From: Scenedesmus sp. ARA3
Lineage: Eukaryota; Chlorophyta; Chlorophyceae; Sphaeropleales; Scenedesmaceae
Assembly (NCBI GenBank): GCA_004335835.1
Contig: RWJK01001732.1
Location: 1-64,000, forward strand
DNA length: 64,000 nucleotides
Direction: 5' to 3'
Shown: positions 1 through 13,189 of the stretch, in pieces
Layout: each line of letters opens with the position of its first letter
Position numbering within the stretch: position 1 is the first letter of the stretch
Notes under the pieces: model-generated
The model's database searches: none
Told to the model about the DNA's origin: nothing
The model's input: only the letters and a program-made list of their open reading frames with translations
Program-made: the position numbers and the translations under genes

Positions 1-57
<57 letters not shown>

Positions 58-59
58 AG
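1..59 (+). repeat. (CTG)n tract forming a 3' splice site
   Basis: About 19 uninterrupted CTG units end in CTGCAG, and the WD40 exon starts at base 60. The repeat replaces the usual polypyrimidine tract. It is truncated by the window edge, so its full length is unknown. Confidence 0.9.
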
Positions 60-1981
60 GTCTGAGCACACACTGCCAGTCACATGCATCTACCTAGGCT
101 GTGGGGAAGGCAGCGCCCTACTAGCCACTGCCTCCCTGGACAGATCAGTCAAACTTTGGTCTTTGACCACGGGGCAGCTGCTGCGCACAATAACGCTGCC
201 GGCTGGCGTAACGTCAGTAACGTTAGATGCCGGGGAGCATGTGTTGCTTGCCGGCTGTGTGGATGGCAGTATCTGGGAGGCTCCGCTTGCAGGACAGCAG
301 CTAGCAGCACCCGCTGCTGCTGCTGCTGCTGCTGGTGGCAGTGGTGCTGCTGCTGCTGCCAGTAATGCCGCTGCGGCTGCAGCAGCAGCAGCTGGTGTGG
401 TTGGTGGTCCTGGCAGCTGCTGCTATGAGGGGCACAGCAAGGCGATCAGCAGCCTGGAGATCACCCCTGATGGAGAGCAGCTGGTGTCAGGTAGGACATG
501 TGGCCGGCTGCTCTGCTTGCAGCAACACCCAGCAGCAATCTTCCTGGCATGCCAGTCTCCTGCTGCATGCTCAAGCAGACATATATATCAAAGAGATCTG
601 CAAATGCGGATGATGTTGGTTGTCAGCAAGGCGCGGGGTAGCCCCCTGCTGTGTTGCTCCGTCAGCAGGTGCTTCAACAGCTGTACAGTGTAACAGACAG
701 TTTCAGGCATGGTAAATGCACAACTGCGCACCTTCAAGCAATGCTGGTCCAGCAGCCCCCCTGCCCGAAGGCTCCTGGCGCTGCAAGTGGGCAGTGTGCA
801 GGCATTGCTGCGAGTGCTCTTCAACGATGTCTCTCACACCCAACCTTGCACCCTACATAAACCTTGCACATTCTGCATCCTCCTGCAGGCTCCGAAAATG
901 GAACAGCACGCATCTGGGACCTGCGCAGCCGGCAGTGTGGCTGCTGATCAACAATGTGCTCACACACCCACCCCTGAACCCCAAACCACCTGCATGTATC
1001 GCTGCTGGCTGCAGGCTCAGAAGACGGCACGGCACGCATCTGGGACCTGCGCAGCCGCCAATGCCTGCGCAGCATTGCCAGCCCAAACAAGGCCCCTGTC
1101 ACTGCCGCGCTGCTGATGGCCTGGCCGGGGCACCTGGGGCCTGCAGGGTCTGCAGGCAGGCAGGGGCCCAAGCGGCTGCAGCCACTGGCTGCTCTGGCAA
1201 AGTTTGCAGGTGGGTGGGTGTGGCTGCCTAGTGTGTGATCATGTTTTGCTGCTGCTGCTGCTGCTGCTGAGCTGGCCGGGTCACCTGGGACCAGCAGGGT
1301 CTGCGGGCAGGCAGGGGCCCAAGCGGCTGCAGCCGCTTGCTGCACTGGCAAAGTTTGCAGGTGGGTGGGTGGAGCCCACCGGTTGGTTTGTGTCCAGTTC
1401 TTGCTTTTGCTGCTTGCATTCTGGGCGTTTCAGGAGCCACCGGCAATGCATTTGCACATGCCTCAATGGCCCGCAGTATGCATGTCATATCACGCATCCA
1501 GATGCCTCGGCGTGTGCAGTCACCATTTGAGGGCGCCGTGCATTGCTGTGCTGTTTGCTGCTGCTGTGCAGGTGCTGCTGGCACGAGCAAGCCATGGGAG
1601 GGTGCGCTCACTGTACTGGACGGCAGCCTGTGCAGCAACAGCAGCAGCAGCTGCAGCAATGCGGCCTCAACAGCAGCAGCTGTGGCTGGCCTGCTGCCGG
1701 GGCCACTCGCCAACCCCTTAGATCTGCTGCAGCTGCAAGGTTCTGTTGCTGCTCCTGCTGCTGCTAATGGAGGGTTGATCAACCAGCAGCAGCAAGGCAG
1801 CGGGCAGGGCTCAGGGCAGCAGCAGCAGCAGCAGGATGTGGCGCAGCTGCAGCAGCAGGTGGAGCAGCTGCAGCAGCAGCTGCAGGAATCTCGCCAGGTT
1901 GCGGGGCAGTGGCAGGCGCTGCATGGCGAGCTGCATCAGTTCTGCACTGACAAAGTGTTGGCTGCTGGCTTGGACGCGTAA
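60..1981 (+). CDS. WDR18/IPI3-like WD40 ribosome-biogenesis protein (3' part)
   Basis: The gene continues upstream of the window. Visible exons are 60-490, 1015-1209 and 1434-1981 (TAA), joined in phase 2/1/1. The first exon opens with SEHTLPVTCIYLGCGEG and runs through two WD repeats (DRSVKLWSLTTGQLLRTITL, then VDGSIWEAPL). The second has GSEDGTARIWDLRSRQCLRS. The last encodes a Q/L-rich heptad region (about 1826-1915) ending in a short helix. This order of WD repeats and then a C-terminal coiled coil matches WDR18 of animals, yeast Ipi3 and Arabidopsis RID3, part of the Rix1/PELP1-TEX10-WDR18 complex that processes ITS2 and matures the 60S pre-ribosome in the nucleus. Alanine and glutamine runs encoded by GCn/CAG repeats interrupt the blade loops. 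The family call is from motif order; exact orthology is inferred. Confidence 0.78.
889..1370 (+). repeat. Partial exon copies around WDR18-like exon 1015-1209
   Basis: 889-946 is a copy of the start of the 1015-1209 exon, with acceptor CTGCAG and the reading GSENGTARIWDLRSRQC; it then hits TGA. 1269-1370 is a copy of the end of the same exon, with its GTGGGTGGG donor. The complete exon lies between the 5'-edge copy and the 3'-edge copy. Confidence 0.85.
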
Positions 1982-3540
1982 AGCAGCCGCAGACAGGACA
2001 TACATCTCAAAACCCTTAGCAAAACCCTAAGCGGAGGAGGGCTGCTGTACGTGCAGTCAGGATATGGGGCTGGCTGCCCTAGTGCAGCTTTCCCATGCGC
2101 TTAAGTCACTGGCCGAATCCATTTGATGGCTGATGGATTGTGGTTGAGCCTATCATTGGCTCCAAAACGTGCTTCCCTGTATAGGGTGTTGTGACGTGTT
2201 CTGCTGGTGAGGCACTGCCTCCCGCTCCCGACATTTGGGCTTGCCCAATTGTGCTGTGGTAGCGAGCCAGTAGGATTCCGTCCCCCCTGGTAACAAAAAA
2301 AACGTGCTTCCCGTTGTGTAACCAACAAATCCTGTCCTGTGAGCAGCCTTCATGTACGCTGTGGCATGCTGCCGCTTATTTCCGACACGCTGGATTTGGA
2401 ATCCTGGCAGTGGTAGTGGCATGGCCAACATGTAATTCCATACTCATCATCATCGTGTTACAATTTCAGTCATGGCCAACATGTAACTTCATACTGTTGC
2501 TTCAGACAGACGAACTTGCAATCAACAATTGTGTTGATCAACGTGTTACCTTTTCAGCCATATATGGCGATATAGCAACATACGCATCCGGCCCCAGACA
2601 GAAGAATGTTATCCTATGCTCAGCGTTTGTAGTGCTGATGACAAGTTCAACCAGCTATGGTTGCCTACAGCAGGATAGCCCTTGGTTTGTGTCCTGAACA
2701 GCCGTTGCTAGCCTGCTAACACCCAAAGCCACAAGCATGCAATCCACAACGTGAAACAGCAGCAGCGTTGACCGTGCCGACAACAGCTTGCGTTTGTACA
2801 AGCTTTGCCCAGTGACCTCTGCGCTGAACGTCACCCACACAACCGACAGCAAGTACCGGCCGAGGCACCATGTACCACACTACCGTGTACTACGTTTTAC
2901 GTCGATTGATGCACAGTACTGGTCTAACATTGACAATGTATTGTCATATGACTGGCTGTTGACAGGCTGCAACTGAACGGGCATTCCGGCCCATCAATAA
3001 TGCACTTGTCAGACCAACATGCTGTGAACACATATGCGTTCAGATGCATCTGCCTGGACCCGTGGTTGCGCATAGAACAGCATTCATCCTTGCGACTGAA
3101 AATCGCTGCACAGGGTGGCCTGCTCTCCAACAGCACAGCACAGGTTTGCCTGGCCTTGGGTATCAGCAACTCAATTGCAGTGACGTAAGGCTGTTTGCAA
3201 CCCAAGTCAAAGTCCCAATGCACAGCCGACAGCATGTAGCATTGGAAGTACAACGTCCAGCACAGCACACAGTAAACCAGCACACTCTAAGTTTTGCAAA
3301 CTGTTGACAGTGTAAGGTTTTTACAGTTGGCAGGACAAGTGAGCTAACAACCAACAAGCCTCATCATCATGTTACCCATCAAGCCATAGCATCAACGCCA
3401 ACCAACAAGCCTAAGGAAAAGAAATGCACTGCCCTCAAAACAATAATCAATCTGTGCTCTGCAGCCTGCGTAAGAGCTGCAGTGGCCGACTTTCCCGAGC
3501 AATACAGTATTCCCACTGCTCAACCTGCTTGTACCATAGC
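1982..3540. other. Convergent intergenic region
   Basis: Lies between the 3' ends of the WDR18-like (+) gene and the cysteine-rich (-) gene. It is more AT-rich than the genes and has no ORF with recognisable protein features. It contains a retroposon-like insertion (2164-2312). A TGTAA poly(A)-type signal on the minus strand (3321-3325) sits about 216 nt downstream of the 3541 stop codon. Confidence 0.6.
2164..2312 (+). mobile_element. Short retroposon-like (SINE-like) insertion with target-site duplication
   Basis: The 14-mer AAAACGTGCTTCCC occurs at 2164-2177 and again at 2299-2312. It flanks about 121 bp whose 3' end is an A8 run merging into the second copy. A direct repeat beside a poly(A) end is the signature of LINE-mediated retroposition. 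Bases 2241-2302 recur almost exactly at 12693-12752, so the element is dispersed. No convincing internal Pol III A/B boxes were found, so the class is inferred. Confidence 0.5.
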
Positions 3541-6500
3541 TCATGCACTCGTGGTGTTGCTGGCTGGCGCAACAACAGGAGCAGCAGCAGCAGCAGCAGC
3601 TGCAGCTGCGGCAGCAGGCGCAGCAACGCTTGCACTCCTGCTGCTGCCAGACTTGTGTGCTCGCGCTGCCCGCTGCACCACCTTTGTGACCTTATCAATC
3701 GCCCTGTCAGGCTTGTTACAGCCGCTGGCCCTGCAGCACATCACATCCTTGAACCCTGAGGCATCTCCTAGTGCAGCAGCAGCCTTGAGCTCGTTGCATA
3801 CAGCTGCACTGAGTGGCCTATATTCCCAGATCCAAGCACCGGACTTAACCTCGGACTCTGTGCAAGCTCCTGCGCGGCTTGCTGAGCACTGCAGCTGGTA
3901 GCGGCCACACATATCGAGTCCGGTGCTGCTGCGGCGGAACATGCGCTGCATTATGGACACAGGCTTGCTGCTGCTGCTGGGGCGGTGCACAGTTGTGAAG
4001 CATGAGATGCGGTGGATGCGAAGCTTGGGTGCAGTCGGTACCACTGCTCCTGTAGAGTTTGATGCTGGTGCTGTGGAATTTGCTGTTGCTGGTGTGCTCA
4101 GCTGTGCTGTGCTGGACCCTGCTGCGGCTGCTGCATTGACCAGAGCAGTGGTGCTGTTCACCAGTTGTGATGGTGCTGCTGCTGCTACTGGGATTGCTGG
4201 TGGGAGTGCTGCAACAGCACCTGACTCCCTGCGCCACTGGCGCACCTGATGCTGGTTCCTGCCAGCTGCAGCGTTGCCAGCCCTGTTGCGGTTGATGCCG
4301 CCAGCCTGGCCACCCCTGCTGCCTGCTCCCCTCCCTCCTGCACCTGCTGCTGCGCCGCCTCCTCGTGTCCTGGCAGCAGCAGCGCCGGACTGGCCGCCCC
4401 TGCTGCCACCACCTGCTGCTGCTGCCCTTGTTGTGGCTGTCCTGGTGGCTGCTTTGCTGCCTGCCTTAGCTGCCAGTACCTTGGAGAGGCTGGCTGCTGC
4501 TGCGGAGTTGGTGATGACCTGCAATATAATTTCATCCACATCACACAGCAGGCGAGGGGTATGAGTCAGCAGGTGACAAAGGGGTTTGGCTAGCCTGCTG
4601 AGGGCATGCATGGGCTAAACTTGTCCTTGCAGCCAGCCATAACACAGGAGGGGTATGGCGGGGGGTATGAGCCAGCAGGAGAGACCAGGGGTTTGGCTAG
4701 CCTGCTGAAGGCATGCATGGGCTGAGCTTGACCTTGCAGCCAGCCATACAGCCATGTGGACATGTGTTTGTAAGAGCTGCTGCCACAGGCACCTGGTGTG
4801 CTTGTCAAAACAGCAAACCATGCAACTGGCAGGCTGTACTGAGCACAGTACAGCCAGGCACATTCAGGCCATTCCCAATCCTGCTGAGTTCAGCTGCTGG
4901 TAATGCGCCTATCACGCTCACTACCGCGCCTTGCCAGGATGCAGCATGCTTGTTATTCACAACTGCCCACTGCCTACATGTTGAAAACTGAAAACTCTCC
5001 CTTCACAAAGTTCAGACATGCTCAACTTGGTGTGGGGGTCCAGTGCAGGGCTTGGCCGGCACCTGGTGTGCATGTCACAACAGCAAACCATGCAACTGGC
5101 AGGCTGTACTGAGCACAGTGCAGCCAGGCACATTCAAGCCGGCCCCAATCCTGCTGTAGTCAGCTGCTCATGATCCGCCTATCAATGGCAAACCCCATGG
5201 CAGACCCCCCTTGCCAGATTCTATCATGGCTGCTTGCAGCTTCCAATTTTTCCAGGTGTCTGTGGTGGCGTATGCCGCATGAACACACCGTGTAACCCCT
5301 CTGTCTATGATTCCATCATGCTTGCTTTTGACAATTGTTGACAATATAAGAAGCTCACCTTGGTGTGGGGGTCCAGTGCAGGGCTTGGCCGGTTGCAGTT
5401 CGTTGACGAGCAGCACAGCACATTCTTAATCGCTGCATCATTCTTGTTTGCGTACGTCTTCAGCTCCACGCAGGTGCTTGAGCTCAGCGGCATGTAGGCC
5501 CACTTCCAAGCCCTGGACTTGATCTCAGCAGCGGTGCAGGTCTTATCGCCCTTAGTACACTGGAACTTGTACCGCGCGCACATATCCACGCCATCAACCT
5601 TGCGGTAAGCCTTGGGTGCAACAGCTGGCGGCAGGTCCCTTGTCCTGGGGACAGTGCGAAGGCAGGTCAGAGTGGGGACGCCCGAGCCATGTGCAACATG
5701 CCTCGGCTTGAAGCGCTGCTGCTGCTGCTGCTGCTGCTGGCGCTGGCGCTGCTGCTGCAGCTGCTGCTGGCGCTGGCGCTGGATCTGCTGCGCCTGGCGC
5801 TGCCGCTGCTGCTGGATCTGCTGCTGCCGCTGCTTCTGCAGCTGCTGCTGCTTCTGCTGCTGCTGCTGGCGCTGCCTCTGCTGTGGCGTCAGCGGCTGCT
5901 GTGCCTGGGACTGCGGCTTCTGCTGCTGGTTGTTCGGGCGCTGCTGCTGCTGGCGCTGCGTGGCTGGCTGCTGCTGCTGGCGCTGCTGCTGCTGCTGCTG
6001 ACGCTGTGCGGCTGGCTGCTCCCTTGCAGGCTGGCCTGAGTTCCTGCTGCGCTGCCCTGCAGGTGGGGGCTTGTGAAATGGAGGCTTGCTGCTGCTGGCA
6101 TCACTTGCAGCCTTAGCCTTAGGTTGTGTGCGGCCAGCAGCCTTGGGTGCAGCAGCGCGTGGAGCGGGCTTTGCGCTTGGGGGCTTGCTGTTGCCTTTGC
6201 TGTTGCTGTTGGTGCTGCCTTTGGGAGCCTGTGGAGTGGCAGTGGGGCGGTTAGCCTTGCTGCTGCTGCTGCTGCTGCGGCTGGTGGTGTTGCGCTTCTT
6301 GGTGGAAGGGTCGACTGTGGCAGCATACTTGCCATCAATGGGTGCTGCCTGTGCCAGCGCAGTGTGGTTGCGGCTGTCTGTGGCTGCTGGGGTAATATGG
6401 AAGCTCTTGGGGTCCGTGCTCCTGACCAATGAACTTGCAGTGGTGTTGCTGCTGCTGCTGCTGCTGGTGGTGGTGGTGATGGTGCCATCTGTGGTGCTGC

Positions 6501-6662
6501 CGGCAGCAGCTGTAGTGAGATTGCTGCTGGCAGGAGCTGCAGCAGAGGTGGGATTGCTGCTGGCAGCTGCAGTGCTGCTGCTGCTGACAGCAGCTGCAGT
6601 AGAGGTGGTGTTGCCACTGGTAGCTGCATCAGTGCTGGCACCAGCAGGCGCACCGCCAGCTG

Positions 6663-6695
<33 letters not shown>

Positions 6696-7300
6696 CAGCA
6701 TCTGCCCGCTCCAGCCTCTTGCTGACATCAGCAGCCACATGTGACGCAGGGTCCAGCTCAGCATCTGGCGTGTTACAGTTGCTGCCCGAGCAGCAAGTAA
6801 CATACTTGAAATTCCCACTCACATCCTCTGCTTGGAGCTCCTTGCACTCAAAATCAGTGAGGCTGCCGTACACCCATCTCCACTTGCCAGCTTCAACCTC
6901 CGCGTCACTGCAGGATCCGCCATCCACGCAGCGTGCGAAGTAGGTGGCGCACAGCAGGTCGCCCGAAACAGGCTGCTGCAGCAGCGTCTGCTCGCTGTCC
7001 AGTGGGTTACCAGCAGGTGCTGGGGTGCCTGGGCTTGTCAGGCAGGTGATGGTGCCTGGTGCAGGGACATCCCGCGCGATGCTGCCATCAACACCTGCGA
7101 CGACCGTACAAATGTTGCTTATAAGAGCATAATTCATGTCTTGCTATGAGGATGCGTGCAGCTGACCAAGCGATCGGCAGCTGGTCAAGCTGTGCGTTTC
7201 TGCTCAGCAAACACGCGCACTCACCTGTAGCAGTCGCCAGGCCAAGGCAGCATGCTATAAGAACCCCAAGGATACAGCTGAGTGGTTTTTGCTTTCGCAT
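3541..7300 (-). CDS. Secreted protein with three 8-cysteine (CCx4CNxP) domains and Q/A/S-rich linkers
   Basis: Three exons: 7300-7225, 7094-5359 and 4518-3541, phases 1 and 0, 929 codons. Exon 1 is a signal peptide (KPLSCILGVLIACCLGLATA). Three domains of about 100 residues follow, at roughly 42-140, 474-579 and 747-849. Each has C-x(~30)-C-x5-C, a further C, a W-rich stretch (KWRWVY, WKWAYMPL, WIWEYRPL), another C, and an end motif CCSGSNCNTP, CCSSTNCNRP or CCRASGCNKP. Domain 2 crosses the second intron: DPHTK joined to VITNS mirrors DKVTKVV after domain 3, which supports the join. Linkers are Ser/Thr/Ala-rich, then Gln-rich (about 5715-6010), then Gly/Arg/Ala-rich. The CCxxxxCN end resembles the Ly6/uPAR motif, but homology is not established. 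Probably an extracellular matrix or cell-wall protein; function unknown. Confidence 0.75.
4551..5395 (-). repeat. Tandem duplications in the intron of the cysteine-rich gene
   Basis: About 100 bp at 4551-4645 is repeated at 4660-4755 (GTTTGGCTAGCCTGCTGA cores). A longer unit at 4789-4915 recurs at 5059-5185. The edge of exon 2 (5359-5395, GGTGTGGGGGTCCAGTGCAG) recurs at 5030-5068. The intron has grown by repeated local duplication that includes the exon's 3' edge. Confidence 0.75.
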
Positions 7301-7679
7301 GATGGCCTCAATGTGGTGAAGCCAACAAGATTTGTACAGGATGTACTGCGGTGAGTTGGGACTGCCTTTGTCCTTGAAAGCAAGACGTCAGCTGGCAGTC
7401 TGCTTTGGGAGCACCACGATACGATTGCAAGAACGCGTGTTGCTGACAGAGTGACCGAAAAACCGAACCGATGGGTTACACTGCAACCTGTCGGGAGCGT
7501 AACACGGTGCCTGATTCAAAACTGATCAAATGAATCGGATACATCTCTATGTGTGCGGTTGCAGTAGTGATGCGACTTCAACCATAGCAGTGTCCGCGCA
7601 AATTTGAACAAGCGTCTTGTTCTTGCCTTCTTTTGGTCCTGCTTTTGTGAAATCGTTTCGCAGATCGTAACTAAACCAA
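7301..7679. promoter_or_regulatory. Divergent 5' region between the cysteine-rich gene and FO synthase
   Basis: These 379 bp separate two start codons pointing away from each other and must carry both promoters and 5' leaders. No TATA box or known operator could be recognised with confidence. Composition is less CTG-rich than the flanks. Confidence 0.4.
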
Positions 7680-11455
<3,776 letters not shown>

Positions 11456-11566
11456 TTCTGCCTTCACTTGCACCACTCACCACTCAAACCTGCGTAGCAC
11501 ACCCCTCACTGCTGCTCATCACCGAGTCATAATATTTTCTTTTTCCTTTTTTTTTTGTATAAGCCA

Positions 11567-11657
11567 GCAATCGCGAACGTGTCGCGATTGCTTTGGAAGC
11601 GCCCGTGATGGCTGAAGCAGAGTCGTCGGTGGGCTAACACTTTAATATCACCGACGA
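11567..11657. repeat. Two adjacent perfect inverted repeats
   Basis: GCAATCGCGA (11567-11576) and TCGCGATTGC (11582-11591) form a 10-bp stem with a 5-nt loop. TCGTCGGTG (11623-11631) and CACCGACGA (11649-11657) form a 9-bp stem with a 17-nt loop. Function is not evident. Confidence 0.8.
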
Positions 11658-11939
11658 GTGGCGTTCTTCATTTTGAAGATAGAAGTGACACTTAGTTTAA
11701 AAAGGCTCCGATCGACCTGCTAGTGCCCTGCAACTGCGCAAGCTGTGGCACTGGGTGAAGTTCTCACTGCCACGTCACACCCCGGGCATCTCGATGCGAC
11801 CAGGGCGGTTGAGTTGTGGCCAACGAGTCACATGATATTAAAGCCAAGAACCGTTAAGTTAAGCTTCGATGCCTAGCAGCATTGAAAAAGATAATTGTAT
11901 TCCTCAGCCAGGTCCGTCCTTTCCAGTTACTTTTTGTGC

Positions 11940-12015
11940 TCCGGCGGATGGACCAGGATTCAAACCTGGTTCTCCGAGCAAAATGCAATTACTCCTCTGA
12001 GAGGACGCTGCGCTG
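11940..12015 (-). other. tRNA-like sequence (degenerate tRNA or tRNA-derived SINE head)
   Basis: On the minus strand a 6-bp stem with a 7-nt loop, ACCAGGTTTGAATCCTGGT (11952-11970), resembles a T arm with a B-box-like core. AGCGCAGCG upstream resembles an A box, and GAGTAA/TTGCTC can close a 7-nt loop TTGCATT. No acceptor stem pairs, and position 37 would be T, so it does not look like a working tRNA. Confidence 0.3.
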
Positions 12016-12142
12016 GTCATGGTGTGGGCCGTTGAGCAGACATCGTCGCCAGACGAGCAATTGGAGGCATGCTGCAAAGGCCAGGTTGTGGACTTATGTA
12101 GGGTGCAGCACTTGTCACCTGCCTCGCACCGTGTAACCCCTC

Positions 12143-12219
12143 TTCCCTGAGTAAGGCGTAAGGCGTAAGGCGTAAAACTGCTCCGGCTTCCCTGAGTAAG
12201 GCGTAAAACTGCTCCGGCT
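12143..12219 (+). repeat. Short direct repeats (GTAAGGC array and its larger duplication)
   Basis: GTAAGGC is repeated four times in tandem. The block CCCTGAGTAAGGCGTAA plus AAACTGCTCCGGCTT then occurs twice in a row. Confidence 0.7.
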
Positions 12220-12642
12220 TGCTTTGCCCGCCTGGCTCTGGCTAGGCGCGGCCCGCGAGTCGCAAGCGGCGACACAGAAGACTACTGGCAGCTTAATTGG
12301 GCTGCTACTAGGGCAGTCAGTTGCTTAGAGCAGCGGGCAGCGCCTGGCGACAGCACCGAGGCAGCAGCAGTAGCTTCCCGTGTTCCGCTGGTGTCTTCCC
12401 TCGACACCGCCCATACGGACTCGACTGCTTCTCCTATGAAGGCTGGAGGTTTTGTGGTCAGCCTCGTGGGGCCTTCTCGCCTGCTCTGCGCCTGTGCAGG
12501 CTTGGTGTTGGAACAGTCTGGAAGGTCCACCAGCCCCCACTGTGGTTGACGCCTGGCATGGCGTGCAGCCTTTTCTAGTGAATGCAGTGTCAGTAGTATG
12601 GTTTTCCTGGTGTGCTGCAGCGGGTGGCAGCAGCTGGAAGGC

Positions 12643-12692
12643 NNNNNNNNNNNNNNNNNNNNNNNNNNNNNNNNNNNNNNNNNNNNNNNNNN
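12643..12692. other. Assembly gap (50 N)
   Basis: Exactly 50 N, a typical placeholder length. It abuts the retroposon fragment at 12693, suggesting the gap was caused by a dispersed repeat. Confidence 0.95.
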
Positions 12693-12752
12693 TTGCCCAA
12701 TTGTGCTGTGGTAGCGAGCCAGTAGGATTCCGTCCCCCCTGGTAACAAAAAA
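12693..12752 (+). mobile_element. 3' fragment of the dispersed retroposon seen at 2164-2312
   Basis: About 60 bp, starting TTGCCCAATTGTGCTGTGG and ending GGTAAC plus an A-run, match 2241-2302 nearly exactly. The sequence after the A-run differs, as expected for separate insertions. The 5' part is hidden in the gap. Confidence 0.6.
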
Positions 12753-13042
12753 AATTGACTGCAATTGAAGATCACTAGCCTACAACAGCCAATCTCCTTT
12801 TGAATCTTGCAAACCCTGAAGACGGATATGGCAGAGATGGATGTTACACTGTCCGGTGCATCTCCCAGCACACAGCAGCCAACAGCTTCCCAGCCAGCAC
12901 ACGCCAGCAGCAGTTGCACTCCAGCAGGGCCTCAGCACAGCAGCAGCAGCAGCTGCTGTCTAGCTGAAACCATGCTGCCGGCGCAGCTGCACATGACAAA
13001 TGCTGGTGGTTTGATTAGCAGCCCAAGCCAAAAGAAGAAGCT

Positions 13043-13134
13043 TTAGTTGCCTGGGGTGAACTTGGTGGCGTAGGCGAAGGCGTTGTTGGTGGAGGGAGCT
13101 GCCAGGTGGTCGCTCAGGTTGGTCAGGGGGCCCT

Positions 13135-13189
<55 letters not shown>

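Larger units (their letters stand above)
11533..13042. other. Intergenic region between FO synthase and the LHCII gene
   Basis: Contains a pyrimidine tract (11535-11558), two perfect hairpins, a tRNA-like T arm, short GTAAGGC repeats, a 50-N gap and a retroposon fragment. No ORF with recognisable features was found. A minus-strand TGTAA (12844-12848) lies about 195 nt past the LHCII stop and may be its poly(A) signal. Confidence 0.5.

Noticed and set aside
889..946. Functional extra WD40 exon
   Set aside because: It carries an acceptor but reaches a stop in frame and has no donor; it duplicates the start of the intact exon at 1015.
5612..6039. Plus-strand open frames rich in Cys or Leu
   Set aside because: They are antisense readings of the CAG-rich Gln linker of the cysteine-rich gene, with no splice or domain support.
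11940..12015. Functional tRNA (Cys-like anticodon GCA)
   Set aside because: No acceptor stem pairs, T at position 37, and no Pol III terminator; kept only as tRNA-like.
12282..12764. Open frames spanning the N gap
   Set aside because: Residues across N are undefined and the flanks belong to a dispersed repeat.
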